Positions 1 through 7,821 of a DNA stretch of 64,000 bases are shown here, piece by piece. Source of the DNA: CAKRJP01 sp963634745 (GTDB taxonomy: Bacteria > Bacillota > Clostridia > Lachnospirales > Lachnospiraceae); assembly GCA_963634745.1 (NCBI GenBank), contig CAVHCX010000007.1:1-64000 (forward strand), given 5' to 3'. Positions within the stretch are counted from its first letter, which is position 1, and the number at the start of each line of letters is the position of its first letter. The notes below the pieces were generated by a model. It was not told the origin of the DNA, did no database searches, and saw nothing but the letters and a program-made list of their open reading frames with translations. The position numbers and the translations under genes were made by a program.

Positions 1-73
1 TATTAAAAAAAGGAAATTACAATTCTTGGATAGCATCTGTCAAAGAAAAATTTAATCTATAAAGACTGAACGA

Positions 74-104
74 AGGCATCTGTCAGAAATGGCAGGTGCT
101 TTTA
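74..104 (+). terminator. GAAA-loop hairpin with U-rich tail upstream of the tape-measure gene
   Basis: The arms at 76-85 and 90-99 pair over 10 positions including G-U pairs, closed by a GAAA tetraloop and followed by a T-rich run. It resembles an intrinsic terminator or attenuator in the phage late operon. Direction is inferred from the T-run. Confidence 0.45.
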
Positions 105-131
105 TTATGCTGCAAAGGAGGTGACGCTTTC

Positions 132-800
132 ATGGCAAGCAGAATAAAAGGAATTACGGTTGAGATCGGTGGAGATAAGTATGATGCTCTGCAAAGAGAG
201 ATCATTGAAACCGAACAAGAGTTACAGAAACTTGCCCAGGAAGCCGTAAACTCCAACGCTGCTCTTGCTAAGATTGAGGAAGTCGGCGGCAAGCTTGAAA
301 ATGTAGGTAATACAATCTCAGGAGTTGGAACTAAGCTTCTTCCTGTCACTGCCGCTGTTACCGGACTTGGTGTGGCTGCTGTAAAAACTACTTCGGATTT
401 TGATACAGCCATGAGCCAGGTACAGGCTACGATGGGTGTAACTAAGGATGCAATGTCTGAGGTAGACGGGCAAACAGTCAATACAGTGGATACCCTTCGT
501 GATCTGGCAAAGGAAATGGGTGCAAAGACTGCCTTTTCTGCATCTGAGTGCGCTGAGGCTTTAAACTACTTAGCCCTTGCCGGATATAATACGCAGCAGA
601 TGTGCGATACCTTGCCTACTGTTCTGAACCTTGCAGCCGCAGGTGATATCGACCTTGCTTCTGCATCCGACATGGTTACCGATGCTATGTCCGCCTTAGG
701 TATGGGAACTGATGAAGCTACCACGATGGTAGATCAGATGTCAAAGACAGCATCGACTACCAATACCTCTGTGGCACAGCTTGGTGAAGGAATCCTTGCC
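132..800 (+). pseudogene. Phage tail tape-measure protein, N-terminal fragment
   Basis: The start at 132 follows a strong AAAGGAGGTGA ribosome-binding site. The first ~220 residues look like the N-terminus of a TP901-type tail tape-measure protein: a helical beginning, a glycine/alanine-rich stretch around VTGLGVAAVKT, then DFDTAMSQVQATMG and an LAKEMGAKTAFSASE-like segment. Complete proteins of this family run to many hundreds of residues. Here homology stops near residue 222 (GEGIL), and the frame runs about eight unrelated residues to a stop at 822-824. The gene was cut by a recombination event at about 790-800, where an unrelated minus-strand gene fragment begins. The product would be non-functional as a tail-length ruler. 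It is a prophage relic whose upstream part lies outside the window. Confidence 0.85.
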
Positions 801-974
801 TGTAATCCTTATCCACTCTCTTGAATTTTCTTTTTTGGCAACGATTTGAATATTGCCATTATCTCCTAACTGTTTATGCGCACTATTCCCATCATTAGTA
901 GAGATGTATAATTTATCTCCGCATTCCATAACTGCACCGAACGGTCTTCCAGCCGGAAAATCTCCGACATCCAA
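797..974 (-). pseudogene. Pyridoxamine 5'-phosphate oxidase-like (FMN-binding split barrel) fragment
   Basis: Read on the minus strand, about 59 residues match the N-terminal half of small pyridoxamine-phosphate-oxidase-family proteins: GRPFGAVMECGDKLYIST, then KQLGDNGNIQIVA and REWIRITGK. The usual first ~15 residues are missing and an upstream stop precedes the matching part. The homology ends at the junction with the tape-measure fragment, so the C-terminal half is absent. No intact start or domain remains. This is a gene fragment stranded by rearrangement. Confidence 0.7.
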
Positions 975-1361
975 TCCACAGTCTTACTACCCGTTTTAGG
1001 ATTGAAACTACAGTTTGGTTGTCAAAGCCTGACATCTAAACTGGTGTCTCAATTTTGTATCCAATTTCCGACTCTCCAAAATCACCCAAACACCCTCGTA
1101 GATAAGTTCCCACAAAGATAATCTCCGGAAAATCGGTAAAATTCCAAACTGATGCAAAGTCCCGAAAAGCCCAGAAAACAAGGCTTTTTTCGTGCCTTAC
1201 TTCTGAACCCGTGACATCAATACTACCGTCTCAACATGTAACTGTTAGGCTATTCGGAAACATATCCAAAAAACTGCCGCAAAGCCCCGTATTTCCAGTG
1301 CTGATGGCATTTATCAAAATCCTTTGACATCCGTTCAGCCCACTCGCAAAAGTAGGCTATT
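975..1361. other. Gene-free stretch at the edge of the integrated-element remnant
   Basis: No coding region with a credible ribosome-binding site or family resemblance is visible here. The only recognisable content is a short copy of the rlmD 3' end at 1213-1238, described separately as a candidate attachment site, and a weak A/T-flanked inverted segment near 1165-1195. Confidence 0.6.
1213..1238. repeat. Candidate att site: direct repeat of the rlmD 3' end (distal copy)
   Basis: Positions 1213-1232 are identical over 20 bp to 3114-3133 inside rlmD, and after one mismatch five more bases match (1234-1238). On the minus strand the segment would encode HVETVVLMS, the conserved rlmD C-terminus, but the sequence on either side is not rlmD-like. 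A short identity with unrelated flanks is what a site-specific recombination core looks like, not a gene duplication. Confidence 0.65.
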
Positions 1362-1568
1362 TTAGCTTTTTTGCTCTTCTTCCAGTTCCTGAACCAGGTA
1401 TTCATCACTCATGCAATGCATGTCGGAAACGCCCTCACTCATCAGCATATACAGCTCCGAATGATAAAATATATCCAGTGCCTTTTCCAGTGTAAGACCA
1501 TTATGCTTTGCAAAAAGCTCTACGACACGAGCATATTTCTTTTGTAAAAGAATAGGATTTGCATTCAT
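1362..1568 (-). CDS. DUF3791-family small protein (downstream copy)
   Basis: This 68-residue protein has the short helical layout of DUF3791: KKYARVVELFAKHNGLTLEKALDIFYHSELYMLMSEG, then an acidic C-terminus. Its ATG overlaps the stop of the DUF3990 gene by four bases (ATGA), so the two are translationally coupled. Such small proteins commonly sit beside DUF3990 genes, and an antitoxin or chaperone-like role is an inference from that pairing. No enzymatic motif is visible. Confidence 0.65.
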   Translation of the reverse strand: MNANPILLQKKYARVVELFAKHNGLTLEKALDIFYHSELYMLMSEGVSDMHCMSDEYLVQELEEEQKS

Positions 1569-2035
1569 AGCTTCACACTCCCTTCAAACCTCAAATAAGA
1601 AAGTGCATTCTTTGTTCGAAAAGCCATTTGGAGATTTGGCTTCTCATATCGCAATCTGTTAATCGCTTCCTTTTTGTCGATCAGGCCGTCAAAATAAAGC
1701 TCCACTGTATTAAAAACTTTATCATTTGCAACGCCACCGATAGCAAGATCGTAATCCGTACTATCCTGCCCTCTGCGGCAATTCAGAATAAAATCCAGCC
1801 ATTCTTCGGAATAAGCATCAAACTTAAGCACCTTCAATGCTTCATATGCTGTTTCATTAAATTCATAACTTGTTATAATACCGTCTTTGCCACGCCTTTT
1901 AAAACGGCCACACCATTTTTCAGCCTGCTCGTAGATTGGCGTTGTATAAAAGCCTTTACCAAAATCAACATTTGGTCTGGAGTGTGTCAGATCCGGCTTA
2001 TCTACTACCACAAAGGATCCGTGATATAAAATCAT
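1565..2035 (-). CDS. DUF3990-family putative ADP-ribosyltransferase-like toxin
   Basis: The protein has 156 residues. The N-terminus reads MILYHGS followed by DFGKGFYTT, resembling the His-containing first strand and the Tyr-containing second motif of H-Y-E type ADP-ribosyltransferase folds. A later glutamate near VFNTVELYFDG could complete the triad. DUF3990 proteins are usually partnered with DUF3791 proteins. Here one lies immediately upstream and one downstream, each sharing a four-base ATGA overlap. The arrangement fits a toxin flanked by partner or antitoxin genes. Toxicity and target are unknown; the fold assignment is from motif reading. Confidence 0.65.
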   Translation of the reverse strand: MILYHGSFVVVDKPDLTHSRPNVDFGKGFYTTPIYEQAEKWCGRFKRRGKDGIITSYEFNETAYEALKVLKFDAYSEEWLDFILNCRRGQDSTDYDLAIGGVANDKVFNTVELYFDGLIDKKEAINRLRYEKPNLQMAFRTKNALSYLRFEGSVKL

Positions 2036-2271
2036 AACATCACACCCCTTTCCTTCATAATATCAATAATATCATCCACAATATAATCCTTGCTCTGGGT
2101 ATGCAAAACCTCATACTCCGGAATGATATATCCATTCAAAATATCCGTTTGTTCTGTCAAGGCAGCATACACTTTCTGTGCATCAACATTTAGCCTGGAT
2201 GCTACATTTTCAATGCAGAAAATAGCAAATTCTAATTCTCTGCTGCCACACTGACCTTCTTCCGTTTTCAT
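2032..2271 (-). CDS. DUF3791-family small protein (upstream copy)
   Basis: This 79-residue helical protein contains ELEFAIFCIENVASRLNVDAQKVYAALTEQTDIL and then a segment ending in DYIVDDIIDIMKERG, which fits DUF3791. It is first in a three-gene operon: a good AAGGAGG site precedes its ATG, and its stop overlaps the DUF3990 start by four bases. It differs markedly from the second DUF3791-like protein downstream. One may be the antitoxin and the other an accessory protein. This is inference from context. Confidence 0.65.
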   Translation of the reverse strand: MKTEEGQCGSRELEFAIFCIENVASRLNVDAQKVYAALTEQTDILNGYIIPEYEVLHTQSKDYIVDDIIDIMKERGVML

Positions 2272-2326
2272 CTTGTATGCAGACCTCCTTTTGATAATTT
2301 ACAGCTATTTGACCTCTGCTGGAAAA

Positions 2327-2983
2327 TCACTCCATCAGACCTCTAATTTTACGTTTCGAACTATATTTTGTGCTTTTTCTGTGCACTGTTCCATCTTCGT
2401 CACGGACAACATTACTTCGTTCTTCTCTGGCTTCCTGCACTGCCCGAAATTCACTCTCTGTAATGATCGGTGGATTGGCTTCCGTCATGCGATATTTTTG
2501 TCCCGGTACAAGAGAATCTTCTAATGTAACAATGCCCATGTACTTTTCGTTCTTTAGCATTTTGTCAATGGAAAGCTTGCTCCACTTTTCTTTCCCTGTC
2601 GGTGATGGAATTCCTTCATCTTGCAGTTTTTTGATAATACCTACTACGCTCATACCATCCAGGTACCAACGATAAATATTACGCACTACACGAGCCTGTT
2701 CCTCGTCAATAACAAGCTCTCCTTTTTCACTCTGTTTATAGCCATACGCTTTGCGTTTATATAGCCTTGAAGAGCCTGTTGCCGCACGCATGGTTAAACC
2801 TCTGCGAATATTGTCACTGCGGCTTTCGTTTTCTGCTTGAGACAAAGACTCAATAATAGAAATCAGCAGTTCACTATCTGCCTTGCTGGCTGTACTTACT
2901 CTACAGTAAATACATACATTCTTTTCAATATCCTCGGGATTTTTGGCCGGGATACGATGTATTACTTTTTCCAGAAGCTTCAC
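2327..2983 (-). pseudogene. Large serine recombinase with deleted catalytic core
   Basis: The protein starts like a transposon-type resolvase/invertase (VCIYCRVSTAS, including the nucleophilic serine). It then jumps directly to DSELLISIIESLSQAENES, which in intact relatives lies about 100 residues further on. The missing part carries the catalytic arginines and the rest of the resolvase fold. The recombinase domain follows (RKAYGYKQSEKGELVIDEEQA, GIPSPTGKEKWS, ILKNEKY-like segment), but the protein ends at residue 218, whereas intact family members have around 500. It was therefore deleted internally and truncated at the C-terminus. It lies next to the rlmD 3' end, where it would have catalysed integration. 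Confidence 0.8.
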
Positions 2984-3088
2984 CTCCTCGTATCTTTTAG
3001 ACTACTTATCTTTAATATAATTCATTATGATAATTAGTCTAATTGCATGCTACTAAAATGCGATTTTCACAATATATTGTATTTATAT

Positions 3089-4504
3089 TTATTTATCACT
3101 ACCAGATATGTGCGACATCAATACTACCGTCTCCACATGATACGTCCCCGGAAACAAATCCACGCATGCGATCTTCTCCACCTTATATCCTCGTCCCTGT
3201 ATCATCTCTAGATCTCTGGCCACGCTGGTAGGTTTGCATGCGATATATACCAGTCGCTCTACTCCGAAATTCAATATTTTCATAAGCGCTTTTGGATTTA
3301 CGCCGTCTCTTGGGGGATCCAGCATAATAAGATCCGGCACTTCTCCTAACTCATCTATGACTTTAAGCACATCTCCGGACCAGAATTTGCAATTATCCAG
3401 ACCATTTAATGCGGCATTCTCTCTGGCCGCCTTTACTGCTTCATCTACGATTTCTACTCCCACTACCCGCTTTGCAACCGGCGCCAAGATCTGGGCGATG
3501 GTTCCGGTTCCGCTATATAAATCAAATACTACCTTATCCTTAGTATCACCTATATAATCTCTGGCTGTCTCATACAAGACTTCCGCCCCCAGGGAATTGG
3601 TCTGAAAGAAGGAAAATGGTGTGATTTTAAATTTCAATCCTAAGAGTTCTTCATAGAAATAATCCTGGCCGTAAAGCACTTTCGTGCCCTCATCCTTCAC
3701 TACATCCGCCAAACTGTCATTGGTGGTATGAAGGATTCCGGCTATTTTTCCTGTAAGTTTCAGGTTCAATATTTTTTCTGTCCAGTCCCCCAGTGCCGTC
3801 TCAATTTCCGGAGCTGTCACATGCAGCCCCAATTCCGGCTTTGCTGCACTGGTAGTTACCAGATCCAATAAAATCTCCCCGGTCTTTACTGCCTTACGTA
3901 CTAAAAGATGCCTAAAATATCCGGTATGGCGCATTCTATGATAAAAGGGAAGTCCCGTTTCTTCTGCCCAGTCCCTGGTACAGCTAAGTATCTTCCTGTA
4001 ATCCTCGTCTATGATCTGACACTTTGGAACGTTTACAATATCGTGAAAGCTTCCTCTCTTATGCATTCCCAAAGCCAGGGGACCGTCCTTATATTCGTCT
4101 CCGAAGGAAAATTCCATCTTGTTCCGATATTCTGATTTTGCAGGGCTTGGCTTGATTCCCTCCCAAATGTAATCTCCACAGACTGCCTGATCCATCATTT
4201 TCTTTATCTGGCTTTCCTTTAGTTTTAACTGGTCTTCATAGGGCAGGCTCTGATAGCTACAGCCTCCACACTGACCAAAATGCGGACAGGATGCCTCCAC
4301 TTCATTTGGGGCCTTGTCCAAGACTTCCAGAATTCTACCCTCTGCCTTGCCTTTTCGAATCTTGTTGACTGAGATTCTTACCTTCTGGCCTGCAATTGCA
4401 TTTTTGACCTCTACCGTTTTTTCTTCCCCATCTATGACAACTTTCCCTTTGGTAGGAAAATCTACACTCTCCACTGTGCCTTCATAAATCTGGCCCTTCT
4501 TCAT
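3089..4504 (-). CDS. rlmD: 23S rRNA (uracil-C5)-methyltransferase, RlmD/RumA family
   Basis: This enzyme methylates a uracil in 23S rRNA using SAM. The ATG at 4504 sits behind GAGG; a TTG five codons upstream is less likely. Order of parts: an N-terminal TRAM-like beta-barrel (residues ~1-60), an iron-sulfur ligand cluster CPHFGQCGGC, the SAM-binding FDLYSGTGTIAQ, LDPPRDG, and the catalytic cysteine in YIACKPTSVARDL (the usual asparagine after Cys is a lysine here). Length (~471 aa) is normal. Its 3' end overlaps the candidate attachment site, so the last few codons after HVETVVLMS are probably supplied by the integrated element. The gene remains intact. Confidence 0.9.
   Translation of the reverse strand: MKKGQIYEGTVESVDFPTKGKVVIDGEEKTVEVKNAIAGQKVRISVNKIRKGKAEGRILEVLDKAPNEVEASCPHFGQCGGCSYQSLPYEDQLKLKESQIKKMMDQAVCGDYIWEGIKPSPAKSEYRNKMEFSFGDEYKDGPLALGMHKRGSFHDIVNVPKCQIIDEDYRKILSCTRDWAEETGLPFYHRMRHTGYFRHLLVRKAVKTGEILLDLVTTSAAKPELGLHVTAPEIETALGDWTEKILNLKLTGKIAGILHTTNDSLADVVKDEGTKVLYGQDYFYEELLGLKFKITPFSFFQTNSLGAEVLYETARDYIGDTKDKVVFDLYSGTGTIAQILAPVAKRVVGVEIVDEAVKAARENAALNGLDNCKFWSGDVLKVIDELGEVPDLIMLDPPRDGVNPKALMKILNFGVERLVYIACKPTSVARDLEMIQGRGYKVEKIACVDLFPGTYHVETVVLMSHISGSDK
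3114..3139. repeat. Candidate att site inside the rlmD 3' end (proximal copy)
   Basis: This is the second copy of the 20-bp repeat that also occurs at 1213-1232. It encodes the conserved HVETVVLMS end of RlmD on the minus strand. It marks the boundary between chromosomal rlmD and the element remnant. Confidence 0.65.
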
Positions 4505-4548
4505 CTTTTCGTACCTCAACCCTTCTTATCTTTATTCTCTATACAAAA

Positions 4549-4602
4549 CAAAAGCAGGTAAGATGCCTGAATCAAATAGTTACAGCTCCTGCCTGCTTTT
4601 TT
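4549..4602 (-). terminator. Terminator downstream of the small acidic membrane protein
   Basis: The AAAGCAGG arm at 4551-4558 pairs with CCTGCTTT at 4592-4599, with a T-rich run on the minus-strand side. It lies between the 80-residue gene and rlmD. The 33-nt loop is long, so efficiency is uncertain. Confidence 0.5.
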
Positions 4603-4640
4603 CTTATTTCTTTAATAAATGTTCTGTCTCTTACCCGATC

Positions 4641-4883
4641 TTAGACTTCGTCAGCATCACTGAAAAAATCATCTTCGAAATCGTCATCGAAATCATCTTC
4701 AAAGTCTTCCAAATAATCCGGTGTAAAGAACATGTAAACTGCATATGCGATTGCTGCAACTGCTGCTACAGCTCCAATCACTGCCAATACCCAAAGGATT
4801 GCTTTGCAAGGTGTCTCCTCTTCTTTTTTGTTGATTAAATCGTTCAATTTGGAAGCTGCGATAATATCTTCTACTCTGCTCAT
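4641..4883 (-). CDS. Small single-pass membrane protein with acidic tail
   Basis: The protein has 80 residues. A short basic/acidic head (residues ~1-27) is followed by one hydrophobic helix (AILWVLAVIGAVAAVAAIAYAVYMFF) and then a tail made almost only of Asp, Glu and Phe (repeating DDF/EDD units). A ribosome-binding site (AAAGAAAGGA) precedes the ATG. I do not recognise a functional family. The tail could bind cations or basic partners. It is transcribed separately from pcrA upstream and rlmD downstream, with a terminator after it. Confidence 0.7.
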   Translation of the reverse strand: MSRVEDIIAASKLNDLINKKEEETPCKAILWVLAVIGAVAAVAAIAYAVYMFFTPDYLEDFEDDFDDDFEDDFFSDADEV

Positions 4884-5042
4884 ACTCCCACGTCCTTTCT
4901 TTTATTTTCCTACGGTGCCTTTCCTTAAAGCACCCCGAATGATTGTCTACATTATAACACTATCAATTTCTAATTACTATAAATTTTTTTGTTTTCCCAA
5001 AGAATTTCCCAAGGGATTTTTCATAAGGCTCTTCATCGGATT

Positions 5043-7328
5043 TTAAGAGGATACTTTCTTTAATTTTGCAAAGGCTGCGAACATTCTCTTAGTTCCTGCA
5101 GTGTCAAAGTCTACCGTTACTTCATAATCCCGTGGACCTTTTTCAATTTTTGTAACTCTTCCTTCTCCGAACTTTCCATGAAGCACTCGGTCTCCGACTT
5201 CGTAGTCTATTCCCTGTTTTCCTACATTTTTAAAGCCCTTACTGATTCCTGCAGCTTCCAAGCTTTTGGTGCCGCCAAATCCTCCGACTCCTCCATAGGC
5301 TTTACTCTTAAAAGCTGTTTTGGCCTGCTGGTAAGCCACCTGCTTTTTTGGTTCTTCTTTTTCTTTTGCAGAAAGTTTTTTGAAAGTTTCTCCGGTGGAT
5401 AGAAGTTCATCAGGGATCTCTTTTAAGAAACGGGACATTTTATTAAATTGCGTTTCTCCATGAACCATCCGTCTTCTGGCGCAGGTTAAAGTTAAATGGT
5501 CCATAGCCCTGGTAATTCCTACATAACAGAGTCTTCGCTCCTCCTCTACTTCATTGGGATCATCTGCTGTAATAGTCATATAGCTTGGGAAGAGTCCATC
5601 TTCCATTCCGGCTAAATATACCCTTGGAAATTCCAGTCCCTTGGCACTGTGAAGGGTCATAAGTACAACGTAATCGCTGTCCTCATCCAAATTGTCCACC
5701 TCTGCCACAAGGGCTACTTCCTCTAGGAATCCGCTGAGGGTTACAGGCTCATCTTGCTCGTCGCAGCGTTCCTCATAGTCTGCGATTTTATTTAAAAGCT
5801 CATCAATATTTTCTAAACGTCCCTTGGCCACTTCCGGATCTTCGTCTTTTAAGCTCTCCTCATATCCAGTCTCATCTATGATTTCTCTCATAAGGTCTGA
5901 TAGAGCTAAATCCTTAGCATCTGTCTTAAAATGCTCGATTAAGGCCACAAAGGATTCTAATTTAGATACGCCTCTTCCGATGTTAGGAATCAAGTCCGCC
6001 CCTAAAAGGGCATCATAAAAACCGATTTCACGGTCTGCCGCATAATCCTGTACCCGGTTAATAGAGGTCAGTCCGATTCCTCTCTTGGGCACATTGATAA
6101 TACGCCGAACGGCCAAATCATCTTTTCCGTTATCTACTGTTTTTAAATAAGCTAGGAGGTCTTTAATTTCTCTTCTTGCATAGAAATTGATGCCACCTAT
6201 GATTTTATAGGGGATATTTGCATTTACAAATTTCTCTTCAAAAAGTCTGGACTGGGCATTGGTTCTGTATAAAATAGCGTGGTCATTATAAGTACTACCA
6301 TCAGAATTTACATGCTTTTTTATATCGCTTGCTATATATTCTGCCTCATCAAATCCAGTTTCAAACTGCCTAAAATCAATCAGATCTCCCTCTCCGTTAT
6401 CTGTCCAAAGAGTTTTATTTTTTCGACTCTTATTATGCCGAATGACTGCATTGGCAGCATTTAAGATATTGCCGGTGGACCTATAGTTTTGTTCCAGTTT
6501 TATAATCTTGGCATCCTCAAAAACATCCTCATAATTTAAGATATTTTTTATATCTGCTCCCCGGAATTTATAAATGGACTGATCGTCATCTCCCACTACA
6601 CAGAGGTTTCGATATTTGGCTGACAGAAGTCGCACAAACTCAAACTGTACGGCATTGGTATCCTGGTACTCATCCACCATAATATATTTAAAGCGTTCCT
6701 GATAATATTCCAATACGTCCTGCTGGCTTTTAAAAAGCTCTACCGTCTTTAAAAGAAGATCATCAAAATCCAAGGCATTGTTGGCCCGCAGCTGTTTTTC
6801 ATATTCTATATAAATCTGTGCAATCTTCTCATTCCCAAAATTCCCTTGATGCTCTGCCTGGTATTCTTTTGGTCCAATAAGGTCATTCTTGGCCTTGGAG
6901 ATACTTGCAAGAAGCATCCGCTCTTTATACTTCTTCGTGTCAATCTGCAGGGATTTGCAAATATCCTTCATGAGAGTCTTCTGATCATCTGTATCATAAA
7001 TGGTAAAATTATTATCATATCCCAGCAGATTAATATGGCGCCGTAGGATTCTTACACAGCAGGAATGGAAGGTACTTACCCAGATGCTCTCAGAGCCAAA
7101 TCCCACCAGCCTGTCAACACGCTCTCTCATCTCCCCTGCTGCCTTGTTGGTAAATGTAATGGCCAGGATATTCCAGGGATTGATTCCCATCTCTTCTATA
7201 AGATATGCGATCCTGTGGGTCAATACTCTGGTCTTGCCGGAGCCGGCCCCCGCCAAGATCAGCAGTGGCCCTTCGGTGCAAAATACTGCTTCTTTTTGTT
7301 GTTCATTTAAGCTATCGTAAATACTCAC
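5043..7328 (-). CDS. pcrA: ATP-dependent DNA helicase PcrA/UvrD
   Basis: Superfamily 1A 3'-5' helicase acting in nucleotide-excision repair and removal of RecA from DNA. Visible motifs: Q-motif-like LNEQQKEAV, Walker A AGAGSGKT, motif Ia AITFTNKAAGEMRERV, Walker B VDEYQDTN, motif III GDDDQSIYKFRGA, motif IV EQNYRST, motif V MTLHSAKGLEF and motif VI YVGITRAM. The C-terminus ends in a Tudor-like segment (DYEVGDRVLHGKFGEGRV) typical of PcrA, where it contacts RNA polymerase. At 761 residues it is full length. The start codon is GTG at 7328, preceded by AAAGGA. Confidence 0.95.
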   Translation of the reverse strand: MSIYDSLNEQQKEAVFCTEGPLLILAGAGSGKTRVLTHRIAYLIEEMGINPWNILAITFTNKAAGEMRERVDRLVGFGSESIWVSTFHSCCVRILRRHINLLGYDNNFTIYDTDDQKTLMKDICKSLQIDTKKYKERMLLASISKAKNDLIGPKEYQAEHQGNFGNEKIAQIYIEYEKQLRANNALDFDDLLLKTVELFKSQQDVLEYYQERFKYIMVDEYQDTNAVQFEFVRLLSAKYRNLCVVGDDDQSIYKFRGADIKNILNYEDVFEDAKIIKLEQNYRSTGNILNAANAVIRHNKSRKNKTLWTDNGEGDLIDFRQFETGFDEAEYIASDIKKHVNSDGSTYNDHAILYRTNAQSRLFEEKFVNANIPYKIIGGINFYARREIKDLLAYLKTVDNGKDDLAVRRIINVPKRGIGLTSINRVQDYAADREIGFYDALLGADLIPNIGRGVSKLESFVALIEHFKTDAKDLALSDLMREIIDETGYEESLKDEDPEVAKGRLENIDELLNKIADYEERCDEQDEPVTLSGFLEEVALVAEVDNLDEDSDYVVLMTLHSAKGLEFPRVYLAGMEDGLFPSYMTITADDPNEVEEERRLCYVGITRAMDHLTLTCARRRMVHGETQFNKMSRFLKEIPDELLSTGETFKKLSAKEKEEPKKQVAYQQAKTAFKSKAYGGVGGFGGTKSLEAAGISKGFKNVGKQGIDYEVGDRVLHGKFGEGRVTKIEKGPRDYEVTVDFDTAGTKRMFAAFAKLKKVSS

Positions 7329-7508
7329 TGTTATGAATTCCTTTCTAACTTCAATGTTTCCATTATATCATGACTCAACTTTAATCGGGCGCTTTTTAAT
7401 CGAATTCTTAAGGCAGAAAATAATTGCCAAAATCCGAGATTATTTTATACTTTTTTTAGAAATTTGCAACAAAATATTTGTAATCGCTAACTTTTCGCTA
7501 ATTTTTTA

Positions 7509-7536
7509 TTTACAAATCCTCTTATAGCTGTATAAT
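7509..7536 (+). promoter_or_regulatory. Sigma-70-type promoter of the amt leader
   Basis: TTTACA at 7509-7514 and TATAAT at 7531-7536 are separated by 16 bp. They lie just upstream of the hairpin-rich leader, so transcription would start near 7543. Confidence 0.65.
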
Positions 7537-7542
7537 AAGTAA

Positions 7543-7821
7543 CAACAAAACGAAGGCGTTTTCCCAATAGGGAAGGCGTCTCTTTTTTGTTATACAACCA
7601 AAGGAGCTGACCTTTGTTTGCTCCTTTAGTTTCCCCCTAATGAATGAATATTGGCAGCAATCCTTATTCCCCATAATATAAAGAAGGATTGCTGCAACTG
7701 CGGAATATCAAAGGAGATAGTTCAAGAAGGTCTTGAGCTATCTCCCTTTGTATTTCACAGGAATCATTCGTTAAATTTTTTAGTCACTAATGTAGGAATG
7801 AAGAAAAGGAGGATCTTATTT
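7543..7821 (+). promoter_or_regulatory. Structured 5' leader of the ammonium transporter gene (four hairpins)
   Basis: About 280 nt separate the predicted transcription start from the amt ATG. Four stem-loops occur in series: 7544-7591 (CCC/GGG and GGCG/CGUC stems with a U-run after it, so terminator-like), 7600-7627 (AAAGGAGC with GCTCCTTT), 7654-7695 (a perfect 12-bp stem GCAGCAATCCTT/AAGGATTGCTGC) and 7710-7749 (about 18 bp with a 3-nt loop). The CUCCUUU arms of the second and fourth hairpins are complementary to the amt Shine-Dalgarno AAAGGAGG. No known riboswitch consensus was recognised. Confidence 0.65.

Larger units (their letters stand above)
1213..3133. mobile_element. Remnant of an element integrated into the rlmD 3' end
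   Basis: The interval is bounded by 20-bp direct repeats of the rlmD 3' coding end and carries a serine-recombinase gene next to the rlmD side plus a three-gene toxin/antitoxin-like cassette. The 3' end of rlmD/rumA-type methyltransferase genes is a known integration site for integrative elements of Gram-positive bacteria. No conjugation or replication genes are left and the recombinase is internally deleted, so the element appears decayed and immobile. The left boundary is inferred from the repeat only. Confidence 0.55.

Noticed and set aside
985..1010. A CRISPR-like phrase GTTTTAGGATTGAAAC
   Set aside because: It resembles some type I repeats but occurs once; no second copy at spacer distance and no cas gene is nearby.
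1213..1238. A duplicated rlmD gene fragment
   Set aside because: Identity is limited to about 26 bp with unrelated flanks, which fits a recombination core better than a duplicated gene.
7651..7821. N-terminal extension of the Amt protein from a TTG codon
   Set aside because: The extra codons fall inside two strong hairpins, lack a ribosome-binding site and do not resemble Amt. The ATG at 7822 has AAGGAGG.
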